NCBI GenBank assembly: GCA_910584795.1
Contig: CAJUBZ010000013.1
Coordinates: 1 to 64,000 of the forward strand
DNA length: 64,000 nt
From: an uncultured Eubacterium sp.
Lineage (GTDB): Bacteria; Bacillota; Clostridia; Lachnospirales; Lachnospiraceae
Direction of reading: 5' to 3'
The position numbers and the translations under genes are program-made. Below the pieces are notes generated by a model that ran no database searches, was not told the DNA's origin, and saw nothing but the letters and a program-made list of their open reading frames with translations. Below are positions 41,786-50,800 of this stretch, one piece after another. How positions within the stretch are numbered: the first letter of the stretch is position 1; each line of letters begins with the position of its first letter.

Positions 41786-43486
41786 ATGAAAGATTCAAAC
41801 AGTTTACGTTGGATAATTAAAAATGGGAAAAAACAAATACCTCAAATTATTATTTTAAGTATTTCAAATATGATATTGGCATTGGTGAGTACAGGTCTGG
41901 CACTGGTGAGTAAATATGCGATAGATGCAGCGCAAAAGGCGGCAAATGCTAAATCAGACTTGGAGTTTGTTCATTACCGCAATCTGATTATTTTATTTGG
42001 TGCAGCGATATTGCTTATTATTTTAGGAAGACTTTTCCTTAGAATATTTGCACAAAGTCTGACTATTAAGGTACAGGCTTCTATGGAGATGCAGATGCGC
42101 ACAAATTTATTTAATACGATACTAGTAAAAAAATATGATAAGATTAATTCCTATCATAGTGGGGAATTAATGAATCGTATGACAAGCGATACTAAAATTG
42201 TGACAGATGGAATTGCTACAATTGTTCCAAATATGTTGTACTTTATAACGCAGTTCGTAGGAGCATTCGTGGTGCTGATTCTTTTTGACTGGAAGTTTAC
42301 AATGGTTTTTATTGTGGCTGGCATTGTGATATCAGCAGTTACATTATTGTTTCGGGGAAAACTAAAAAGTTTACATAAAGAAGTTCAAGAAACTGACGGA
42401 AGGGTTCGGTCTTTTTTTCAGGAGGCTATTGAGAGCATTTTAGTCGTTAAAACTTTTGGAGTTGAAGAGACATTTGGGAAAAAGGGGGATGAACTTCAAA
42501 ATATAAATTATAATGCAAAAATGAAGCGTAGGCGTATTAGTATTTGTGCCAATGCAGGATTTTCATTTGTATTTAATATGGGATATCTTCTGGCTCTTGT
42601 CTGGTGTGCATTAAAGGTGTGTGCAAATACAATGACATATGGAACGCTTACGGCCGTTTTGCAGCTGATATCCCAGATACAGACACCGTTTGTAAACATT
42701 ACAAAGGTAGTGCCACAGTACTATTCAATTCTGGCTTCTGCTGAGCGGATTATGGAGATAGAAGAGATTGAGGTGGAACAAAATTCCGGAGAACAGATAT
42801 CTGTAAAACCGTTTTATGAGTGTTTTCAGAAAGCGGGGTTTGAGGGAATTCATTTTAATTATGGAAGGGAGAGTGTGCTCGAAGAAGGAGAGGCATGGTT
42901 CTGCAAAGGAGATTTTGTGGCAATCAGAGGTATCTCCGGCATTGGCAAAAGTACACTTATGAAGATGCTTCTTGGTGTATTTCAACCGAGTTCCGGACAC
43001 ATCAGATTATATAAGGATAATGGGGAATATGTAGAAGCCGGACCTGAGACGAGAGGACTGTTTTCATACGTACCTCAGGGTAATTATCTTTTTAGCGGAA
43101 CTTTAAGGGAGAACATTCTGCTAATTAATCCTTATGCTGAAGAAAAAGAGATTAATGAGGCATTAGAAATAAGCGATATCAAAGATTTTGTTCAGTCGCT
43201 TCCAGAGGGACTTGATACGGTAATTGGTGAAAAGGGATTGGGAATTTCTGAAGGACAGGCACAGAGACTGGCGATTGCCAGAGCATTACTCAGTAATGCA
43301 CCAATACTTTTGCTGGATGAGGCAACTTCGGCTTTGGATGCAGAGACAGAACAGAATGTTTTAAAAAGAATTAAATCACTAAATCAGAAGACATGTATTA
43401 TTATAACTCATAAAGCGGCTGCACTCGATGTGTGCAATAAAGAGTTCGTTATAGAGAACAAGAGATTGTATAGTGTGATAAAATAA
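41786..43486 (+). CDS. ABC exporter (fused permease-ATPase)
   Basis: This 566-residue type I ABC exporter half-transporter has a six-helix membrane domain (about 15-310) and an ATPase domain (about 345-566) with Walker A GISGIGKSTLMK, Q-loop YVPQGNYLF, a signature written GISEGQAQR instead of LSGGQ, Walker B ILLLDEATSALD, and the switch histidine in IITHKAA. No N-terminal C39 peptidase domain is present; the separate S26-like peptidase may supply leader removal. It starts directly after the peptidase stop and is the last gene before a strong terminator. Likely cargo is a peptide (as for lasso D proteins) or a glycolipid. Confidence 0.88.
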   Translation: MKDSNSLRWIIKNGKKQIPQIIILSISNMILALVSTGLALVSKYAIDAAQKAANAKSDLEFVHYRNLIILFGAAILLIILGRLFLRIFAQSLTIKVQASMEMQMRTNLFNTILVKKYDKINSYHSGELMNRMTSDTKIVTDGIATIVPNMLYFITQFVGAFVVLILFDWKFTMVFIVAGIVISAVTLLFRGKLKSLHKEVQETDGRVRSFFQEAIESILVVKTFGVEETFGKKGDELQNINYNAKMKRRRISICANAGFSFVFNMGYLLALVWCALKVCANTMTYGTLTAVLQLISQIQTPFVNITKVVPQYYSILASAERIMEIEEIEVEQNSGEQISVKPFYECFQKAGFEGIHFNYGRESVLEEGEAWFCKGDFVAIRGISGIGKSTLMKMLLGVFQPSSGHIRLYKDNGEYVEAGPETRGLFSYVPQGNYLFSGTLRENILLINPYAEEKEINEALEISDIKDFVQSLPEGLDTVIGEKGLGISEGQAQRLAIARALLSNAPILLLDEATSALDAETEQNVLKRIKSLNQKTCIIITHKAAALDVCNKEFVIENKRLYSVIK

Positions 43487-43555
43487 AAGATAGAGGGAGC
43501 TGATTTCATAGAATTGTTTAAGAAAATTCTTTAAAATCAGCTCCCTCTATCTTTT
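43485..43555. terminator. Bidirectional terminator after the ABC exporter
   Basis: A perfect 22-bp inverted repeat (43485-43506 with 43534-43555) has a 27-base loop and a T run on each outward side. It separates the exporter from a convergent small gene. Confidence 0.92.
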
Positions 43556-43576
43556 GTTTTACTTAGGAGAGGCTTT

Positions 43577-43759
43577 CTATGCTTTTTTGTGATTTACTTT
43601 TTTTAATTCATTCCAAAGTGCATCGTGAAATAACATAGCAAGTTCTTCCCAGTGCTTGTGTTGCTGCCGCTCGTAATTCAACTCTTGCCGTAAATCTTCA
43701 ATCTCAATGAGCAGCTGTTCCGTTTCTTGCAATAATAGCGTATCTTCGGCAATTTTCAT
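43577..43759 (-). CDS. Small coiled-coil protein, function unknown
   Basis: This 60-residue acidic-then-basic protein starts MKIAEDTLLLQETEQLLIEI. Heptad-spaced Leu/Ile residues are strong through about residue 33 and suggest a short coiled coil. A Lys-rich end, KKVNHKKA, follows. GGAAGGTGAG lies just before the ATG, and an extended -10 promoter is present upstream on the minus strand. No family is recognised. It could bind a larger partner or nucleic acid; nothing more can be said. Confidence 0.6.
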   Translation of the reverse strand: MKIAEDTLLLQETEQLLIEIEDLRQELNYERQQHKHWEELAMLFHDALWNELKKVNHKKA

Positions 43760-43807
43760 ATTCTCACCTTCCCCCAAAAAAAGTTATATGTAATTACCCA
43801 CGGGTTG

Positions 43808-43816
43808 ATTATAACA
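43808..43816 (-). promoter_or_regulatory. Extended -10 promoter of the small coiled-coil gene
   Basis: On the minus strand TGTTATAAT gives an extended -10 (TGnTATAAT) about 50 bases before the start codon. A hairpin TCGTCG-8-CGACGA at 43843-43862 lies upstream of it. Confidence 0.5.
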
Positions 43817-43890
43817 TTGCCAGTCCTTTTTGTGTGAAATTTTCGTCGACTTTTAGCGACGATATCCGTCAATCAATTTATAGGAAAACA

Positions 43891-43919
43891 TTGTAAAACC
43901 CCCCTTAATATTATATAAT
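43891..43919 (+). promoter_or_regulatory. glmM promoter
   Basis: TTGTAA (43891-43896) and a consensus TATAAT (43914-43919) are spaced by 17 bases, about 35 bases before the glmM start codon. Confidence 0.75.
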
Positions 43920-43953
43920 TAACAAGATAAATTCTGAACGGAGGAATTGGAGA

Positions 43954-45297
43954 ATGGGTAAATATTTTGGAACCGATGGTTTTAGGGGTGAGGCAAATGT
44001 TAATTTAACAGCAATGCACGCGTTTAAAGTAGGTAGATTTTTGGGCTGGCATTATGGCAGATATCATAAATGTTCTGTAGCAATTGGAAAAGACACAAGA
44101 AGAAGCAGTTATATGTTTGAAGATGCTCTATCGGCAGGACTGACATCGACAGGAGCAGATGTATATCTTTTACATGTTACGACTACGCCAAGTGTTTCTT
44201 ATGTAGTGAAAACAGAAGACTTTGATTGTGGTATTATGATTTCCGCCAGTCACAATCCATTTTATGATAATGGGTTGAAATTAATTAATGGCAAAGGCGA
44301 AAAAATGGAACAGGAAGTTATTGATGAGGTTGAAAAATATCTGGATGCTGATTTTGATTCTATTCCTTATGCTACAGGAGATAAAATTGGCAGAACCATT
44401 GATTATTTTGCAGGACGAAACAGATATATGGGATATCTAATGACTCTCGCAAAACATTCCTATAGAAACAAGCGTGTAGGATTGGATTGTTCTAATGGTA
44501 GTGCATCTGCCATTGCAAAGAGTGTTTTTGATGCACTCGGAGCAGAGACATTTGTTATCAATAACGAGCCGAATGGAACAAATATTAATAATGAATGTGG
44601 TTCTACACATATCGAAGTTTTACAAAAATTTGTTAAGGAGAAACATCTTGATGTAGGTTTTGCATATGATGGTGATGCTGACAGATGTTTGTGTGTCGAT
44701 GAGCAGGGTAATATCGTAGATGGTGATTTGATTCTCTATATAGGTGGTGTATATCTTAAGCAGAACGGAGAGTTAGATAATAATACTGTTGTAACTACGA
44801 TTATGTCAAATATTGGTCTGTACAAAGCTTTTGATGCTGTAGACATTCATTACGAGAAAACAGATGTAGGTGATAAATATGTTTATGACTGTATGAGAAA
44901 GAATGACTATCGATTAGGAGGAGAGCAGTCAGGACATATTATTTTTAGTAAGTATGCTACAACAGGTGATGGTATTCTGACTTCTATTAAAATGATGGAG
45001 GTTATGATTTCTTCGAAAAAGAAGATGTCGGAATTAACCAGTCCTGTGACGATATATCCACAGTGTCTGAAGAATATTAAAGTTATCAGTAAGCCAGAGG
45101 CAAGGGCAGATGAAGAGGTTCAGGCAGAGGTGGCAAAGGTAGCTGAAGCATTAGGAGGAGACGGACGTATTCTGTTAAGAGAGAGTGGAACAGAGCCGGT
45201 CATCCGAGTAATGGTTGAGGCAAAAACTGATTTACTGGCTGAGAAATATGTAGATCAGGTTATCGAAGTAATTAAAAGAAGAGGTCATGCAGTATAA
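43954..45297 (+). CDS. glmM: Phosphoglucosamine mutase
   Basis: This 447-residue alpha-D-phosphohexomutase converts glucosamine-6-phosphate to glucosamine-1-phosphate for UDP-GlcNAc and cell-wall synthesis. It starts GKYFGTDGFRGEAN. The phosphoserine loop is ISASHNP with S99, metal binding is DGDADRC, sugar binding GGEQSGH, and phosphate binding RESGTEPVIRV. All four functional loops are intact. GGAGG precedes the ATG. The VanZ-like gene follows with no gap. Confidence 0.93.
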   Translation: MGKYFGTDGFRGEANVNLTAMHAFKVGRFLGWHYGRYHKCSVAIGKDTRRSSYMFEDALSAGLTSTGADVYLLHVTTTPSVSYVVKTEDFDCGIMISASHNPFYDNGLKLINGKGEKMEQEVIDEVEKYLDADFDSIPYATGDKIGRTIDYFAGRNRYMGYLMTLAKHSYRNKRVGLDCSNGSASAIAKSVFDALGAETFVINNEPNGTNINNECGSTHIEVLQKFVKEKHLDVGFAYDGDADRCLCVDEQGNIVDGDLILYIGGVYLKQNGELDNNTVVTTIMSNIGLYKAFDAVDIHYEKTDVGDKYVYDCMRKNDYRLGGEQSGHIIFSKYATTGDGILTSIKMMEVMISSKKKMSELTSPVTIYPQCLKNIKVISKPEARADEEVQAEVAKVAEALGGDGRILLRESGTEPVIRVMVEAKTDLLAEKYVDQVIEVIKRRGHAV

Positions 45298-45819
45298 ATG
45301 AATACGAAAATAGCGGTAACATGGGCAGTAAGAGGTTTTCTTATTGCTCTTATCCTTTGGTGGATGATTATAATATTTGGTTTTTCAGCAGCAGATGGGG
45401 CAGAATCCAGTTCTTTTAGTGATGAAATTACTATGAAGGTTGTCTCTATCTTTGAACCGGAATATAATAACTTTTCCCAGGATAAGCAGAATATCATTTT
45501 TAATAAGATTAGTTTTATTGTTAGAAAAACAGGACATTTTGGAGAGTATGGGATATTGGCAGTTTTATGGAGTCTGCTGTTATTATCTTTTGAAAAAATA
45601 AGAAACATGAAAAAGTATCTGATTGTAATGATTCCAACAGTAATATGTTTGGCTTATGCAATAACAGATGAAGTACATCAGGGTTTTGTGGATGGAAGAA
45701 GCCCGAAAGTAATGGATGTAAAAATTGATACAGTTGGAGGGCTTGCAGGAGCAGGTGTCATAGTTGTATTATGGATAATATTTAGGAGGAAAAATGAGCA
45801 CGTGGGAAAAAAATATTAG
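45298..45819 (+). CDS. VanZ-like membrane protein
   Basis: This 173-residue protein has about four membrane spans and the VanZ-domain pattern: IIFGFSAADG early, KTGHFGEYGILAVL in the middle, and YAITDEVHQGFVDGRSPKVMDVKIDTVGG near the third to fourth spans. VanZ of Tn1546 gives low teicoplanin resistance, but chromosomal homologues are widespread with unclear roles, so resistance should not be assumed. It abuts glmM and overlaps hisC by 26 bases. Confidence 0.88.
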   Translation: MNTKIAVTWAVRGFLIALILWWMIIIFGFSAADGAESSSFSDEITMKVVSIFEPEYNNFSQDKQNIIFNKISFIVRKTGHFGEYGILAVLWSLLLLSFEKIRNMKKYLIVMIPTVICLAYAITDEVHQGFVDGRSPKVMDVKIDTVGGLAGAGVIVVLWIIFRRKNEHVGKKY

Positions 45820-46864
45820 AAAAGTAACACCATATATACCGGGTGAGCAGCCAAAGGCCCCAAATGTGGTAAAACTAAATACAAATGAATGTCCATATCC
45901 ACCATCTCCTATGGTGGATATGGCTTTAAACGGTGGGAATAAAGAACGGCTTAGATTGTATCCGGACCCGGACGCATCAGAACTGGTTGAAGCAATTGCA
46001 GATTATTATCATGTAGACTACAATCAGGTATTTGTAGGTGTAGGTTCTGATGATGTAATTGGAATGGCATTCTTGACTTTTTTTAACTCTGATAAACCAA
46101 TTGTTTTTCCGGATATAACATATTCATTTTATGATGTGTGGGCAGATTTATTTCAAATCGATTATGTGACAAAACCGTTAAATCATAATTTTGAAATTGT
46201 AAAAGAGGATTATATTGGGGAAAACGGAGGAACTATTTTTCCAAATCCAAATGCACCAACAGCGGTGGAAATGAAGCTGGAAGATATTGAAGATATTGTA
46301 AAAGAAAATCAGGATGTCGTTGTGATTGTGGATGAAGCATACGCAGATTTTGGGGATGTAACTGCATTGGAATTGATAAATAAATATGATAATTTACTAG
46401 TAGTCCGCACATATTCGAAATCAAGAGCTATGGCTGGTATGCGTATCGGGTATGCCATTGGTAATGAGAAATTGATTGCAGCTTTAAAATCAGTAAAATT
46501 TTCATACAATTCTTATACAATGAATATGACAAGCATTGATGCAGGTGTAGCTGCGATAAATGATGATGCGTATTTTAGGGAAGTTGTTGCAAAAATTCTA
46601 AAGACAAGAGAAAAAACAAAAGATAAAATGTCTGAATTGGGATTTACATTCACGGACTCAAAAACAAACTTTCTGTTTGTAAAGCATAATTCAATAAGGG
46701 CAGAAGTTATTTTTGAACAATTAAAAAAGCGTAATATCTTTGTACGGTATTTTAATAAACCACGTATAGACAATTATCTGAGAGTTACAATAGGAACGGA
46801 TGAGGAGATGGACAAGCTGTATCAGGCTTTAAAAGAAATTGTGGAGCAGGAAAAAGCAGATTAA
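45794..46864 (+). CDS. hisC: Histidinol-phosphate aminotransferase
   Basis: This 356-residue class I/II PLP aminotransferase is of the HisC family. LNTNECPYPPSP opens the substrate site, IFPNPNAPT and VIVDEAYADFG bind the cofactor, and the Schiff-base lysine lies in RTYSKSRAMAGMRIGYA. It converts imidazole-acetol phosphate to histidinol phosphate; some homologues act on aromatic amino acids. No other his gene is nearby. The start is set by AGGAGG inside the VanZ-like gene. Confidence 0.9.
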   Translation: MSTWEKNIRKVTPYIPGEQPKAPNVVKLNTNECPYPPSPMVDMALNGGNKERLRLYPDPDASELVEAIADYYHVDYNQVFVGVGSDDVIGMAFLTFFNSDKPIVFPDITYSFYDVWADLFQIDYVTKPLNHNFEIVKEDYIGENGGTIFPNPNAPTAVEMKLEDIEDIVKENQDVVVIVDEAYADFGDVTALELINKYDNLLVVRTYSKSRAMAGMRIGYAIGNEKLIAALKSVKFSYNSYTMNMTSIDAGVAAINDDAYFREVVAKILKTREKTKDKMSELGFTFTDSKTNFLFVKHNSIRAEVIFEQLKKRNIFVRYFNKPRIDNYLRVTIGTDEEMDKLYQALKEIVEQEKAD

Positions 46865-46875
46865 GGAGTATACAT

Positions 46876-47448
46876 ATGGGAATAGCTGACATTATTTTGA
46901 TTGGAATCGGACTTTCTATGGATGCCTTTGCAGTATCAATCTGTAAAGGACTGAAAATGAAAGTTATAGATTTTAGGCAATGTTTTGTTATTGCATTGTT
47001 CTTTGGAGGATTTCAGGCGGTTATGCCATTGATTGGATATGCTCTAAGTATTAATTTTGTGGAGTATGTCAATGCATACAGCCATTGGGTGACATTGGTG
47101 TTACTGGTATTTATCGGAGCCAATATGATTCGGGAGTCTTTCGGAGACCGTGAAGAAGATGGATGCTGTAATCCGGCAATTGTTATGAAAGAACTTATAA
47201 CATTGGCGGTTGCTACTAGTATTGATGCACTGGCAGTTGGGGTGACCTTTGGTACGCTGGGGCATAGATTACAGTTATCAATTTGGTTATCAGTGCTTAT
47301 TATTGGAGGCATTACTTTTGTCCTTTCGATAGGAGGCGTTTTTATTGGAAATGTATTTGGAGTGAAATACAAAACAAAGTCGGAAATTGCAGGTGGAATT
47401 ATTTTGATTTTGATAGGTATTAAAGTGGTGTTGGAGCATTATCTGTAA
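46876..47448 (+). CDS. mntP: MntP-like manganese efflux pump
   Basis: This 190-residue protein has six hydrophobic helices and two repeated halves marked by GLSMDAFAVSICKG (about 12-25) and ATSIDALAVGVTFG (about 114-127), whose acidic residues are key for Mn2+ export in MntP. The size is typical. It follows hisC by 11 bases, leaving no room for the yybP-ykoY manganese riboswitch often found before mntP, so control must come from the operon promoter or another source. Confidence 0.92.
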   Translation: MGIADIILIGIGLSMDAFAVSICKGLKMKVIDFRQCFVIALFFGGFQAVMPLIGYALSINFVEYVNAYSHWVTLVLLVFIGANMIRESFGDREEDGCCNPAIVMKELITLAVATSIDALAVGVTFGTLGHRLQLSIWLSVLIIGGITFVLSIGGVFIGNVFGVKYKTKSEIAGGIILILIGIKVVLEHYL

Positions 47449-47516
47449 GTGAAGATAATAAATAGAAATAAATTGGGGCTAAAAACAAATAGTTAGAATT
47501 GATTATATTAAATATA

Positions 47517-47559
47517 AAAAAGAGTCTGAGAGTCGGTTATGGATTGTCAGACTCTTTTT
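47517..47559 (+). terminator. Rho-independent terminator after mntP
   Basis: AAAAAGAGTCTGA (47517-47529) pairs with TCAGACTCTTTTT (47547-47559), a perfect 13-bp stem with a 17-base loop and a terminal T run. Confidence 0.88.
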
Positions 47560-47883
47560 ATATACAATTTTATCGGTTTTAGATTTACTAAGTATAGTTA
47601 ATAAAGTGTTTTTTTATTTTTATCTATATAAAAATAATAATAATAACGAAAAAAAAGGTTTTTGTATCGTTTTTTAATAAATATAATTGTTGAAAAGTAC
47701 TAAAAAAATATAGATAAAATCCATTTTATTGTAAAAATGGACCAAGAGAGTTAAAATAAAATGGTAAAAATGTTTTTAAATAATACATAAATGAATTTTT
47801 CGCATAAATTTTAATCTTCTAATAAGAAATAGCAATAATTACGTAGATAGATGCTTGAAGATAAAGAGAAAGGACAAAAAATT
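47560..47883 (+). promoter_or_regulatory. A+T-rich control region of the giant surface-protein gene
   Basis: About 320 very A+T-rich bases without a gene. It holds a candidate promoter, TTGTAA (47729-47734) and TAAAAT (47752-47757) spaced by 17. The near-palindrome CCATTTT-6-AAAATGG (47721-47740) overlaps the -35. A leader of roughly 120 bases ends in AGAAAGGAC before the ATG. The palindrome resembles that over the gtrB-operon -10. Confidence 0.5.
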
Positions 47884-50800
47884 ATGAGACAGATAATCAG
47901 ACGAATAACAGGATGGATGTTAGTGTTATCAATGATAACCTCGATGTTTGGACAGTCGGTTCCAATGGCTTATGCTGCAGATGGAAATGAAGCCACAGGA
48001 GTAAAACCTGAGTTGTCGTTTACTATGACATATCAGTCAGGTGGAAGCAGTATAAATCAGAATAAAGATACGACAGATGGAGAACAGGGTGATTTATCGG
48101 AGAACCTAAGAAACAAAAACAGTGCCTTACTCGGACGTGGTGCTGAGAATGGAATTATAGTGAATCTGACCGCTGATTTGAAAAATGGGCGTGGTACGGC
48201 AAGAGGAATGTATTTTGAATTGGCACTTCCGGTATTTCGTGTAGAGGGAAGTAAACTGATAGAACTGGATCAAGCTGAAATAGCAAAATTAAAAGATGAA
48301 GATTTTGAAAAAGAAAATTCAAAACTGGTAAGAGTAATGGCACAGTTTTCACCTGAAAATCCAGATCTTTGGGATGGATATATTAGTGGACACTCATATT
48401 GGGGAGGCAGTGTCAAAATATATCGAACAGGAGACATGACTGGTGGTACCCAGGCAGTTGTTGAAACAAAACTTTATTTTGATGGACATATGCCGGAAAA
48501 TACAGCAGCTTTAGTAAGGCTGGGTGGAGGATATGCGGAGTGTGAAGACAATGATAAGATTTACTATGATTGGTTTGAAACAGCAGCTGGCACAACCGAT
48601 ACAAAAGCAATATTTACGATGATTTGTTGTAATCTCGAGTGGGAACCAACAATAGAAGGAGTAAAGCCTAAGAATGTTATTTGGGATAGATATAATTATG
48701 TGACATATAAAGTAACTGTAAAAAACACATCGAAAGATCAGGATTCAAATTATAGTGCAACGAGTATTCAAATGGTAGTGCCTACGAATATGGGAACGGT
48801 AGATGGCTGGAGCAGTGGCCTGCATCCGGAAGAGGCGGCAAAGTTCCTGTATAATGATGGAAATCCAATCAAGAATGATGATTTTGAAAGCAGTATACAA
48901 AGAGAAAACTATATGGTAGGTGTTCCGGGCGAGGGCGGTATTATGATTTATGATGTTACAGCCTTAGAAGCTACTGCCGAAGGACAGGAAGCAATGTCCA
49001 AATGGGATATGACCCATTTTACAAATATCAAAGATGAGAATGGAAAGAAATTAGAGGAGATTCCATACTATTTTAAACCGGATGGTGGAATCTATTTTCG
49101 TAAATATGAAAAAATATATAATGAAGTAGGAGCTAAGATACATGAAGATGGTTCTGAATATGACCATACAACATTTTATGTTGCCCTTCCAATGTCAACG
49201 GACATTCCATCCAGTAAGTTGGATAGTTTGAATATTAAAGTCTATAATACCATCGCATTTGCAAATGATTATACTTGGACAAAAACTACTCATCATAATA
49301 CATGGGGATTTGTTAAGCCGGAAGATAGTTTTACCCATAAAAAGTTTGTTGTGGATAAAACAATAGTAAATGGAGAAGAAGTAGAAGAAGAGAAGGATAA
49401 ACTATATGTAGCAATTAATGATGAAGCGGATTATTATCTGGGACATTTCAAAAATACAGGAAATATTCCTATTTTTAATGGAATGGCAAATGATACCCAT
49501 GATAAAGATTTTGGATTGACAAAAATCTCAGCTTTATTTAACCTTACCGAAGGAGAGAAAGAGCCGGAATTAACAGATTGGTTCATGAAAGACGATACAG
49601 TAGAATTTGAATTTCTGACATATAATGATTTGGCAGGAAGTGGTGAACCTGTTTCTGAATTCGTTTCTCTAGGTCAGATGGAGCCGGATGATGAGTTGTC
49701 GAATGATAAGCAGAAAGCATGGTCTCTTCAAATAGGAAATCTGATAAAGGATTATGAACAAAGTGTTATAGCATCCGGTAAGAAGTGTGTCTACAATAAC
49801 CGGTTCAGAATCAGATTTAAGAAACGCATTGATCCGAATGAAGAGTTTAACGGAAGAATTGCAGTGCATGGTGTTGCCGGCAAAGGTAAAGTATACAATA
49901 ATAAATTGGATACTACATACGAAAAATGGATATGGGATCCTAAATCTATGGCAGAGGATGACACAGGGTATGTAAAGACACCGAAAAAACTTGCAACAGA
50001 TGAGGCTGACATACAGGCGATTGTAGCAAAACCTCAGATAAATGCGCAGGTAATTGAGAAAACAGAAAATGGATACCGGTATGATGATCCTAAAACAGTT
50101 CCCGTAAATGTTCCGGGGTATGGTTTTTATTATCAGTTAGGTAACGACAGTGTTTCAAGGATAGTTCCGGGCATGTTTTCTACAGGAACAGTTGCTACAG
50201 TGAATGACACGACAAAAGCTGTGAAAGGTTTTATTACAGATAAAGTTATTTTATCAAAACGACTGGTAGATGAAATTGCAGAAATTGAAAACATTACATT
50301 ACATACAAGTGCAGATGTGGATAAAGATATTGTGCTTACTGTTTCTGATTTCTCCAAAGATGATGATGGAAATTATTATATAGAGAGAAGCAAGTGGGAA
50401 AATAAGGGCGAAATTCTGTCTGTTTCAGTTAATGTGAAGAAGTTTGAGAAAGAAATAGAACTGACAGAAGAAAATAAGGATATCTATGTTGTTCTGGAAG
50501 GAGCTGCCAATACGGTTTCGCCAAATGGTAATGCAGCGAATGCAATAAAACCTGTAGGTGTATTTGAAACAAAATATAAAGATGAGGATTTGAATGTAAA
50601 AGCGACTGATCCGGCAACGATGATTGTTGCAAATATTAATCCTGTTATCCGTGGTATCAGTTATGGAAGAAAGTGGCTCAAGGACAGTGATTATATTGAG
50701 TCCAAGGAAAACAGAGCCAGTGGAGCGGCAGATCAGGGTACAATACATCAAATTGAGGTTCCAAAAGGTATTGACAATTCAGGATATAAGTTCTTTATCG

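Noticed and set aside
39071..43560. A complete lasso-peptide cluster
   Set aside because: No asparagine-synthetase-like cyclase, no B2 protease and no precursor ORF could be found, so only the accessory and export part is claimed.
45298..45819. VanZ-like gene as a glycopeptide-resistance determinant
   Set aside because: No van cluster is nearby and chromosomal VanZ-domain proteins are common without resistance.
46860..46880. Manganese riboswitch before mntP
   Set aside because: hisC and mntP are only 11 bases apart, leaving no room for a yybP-ykoY element.
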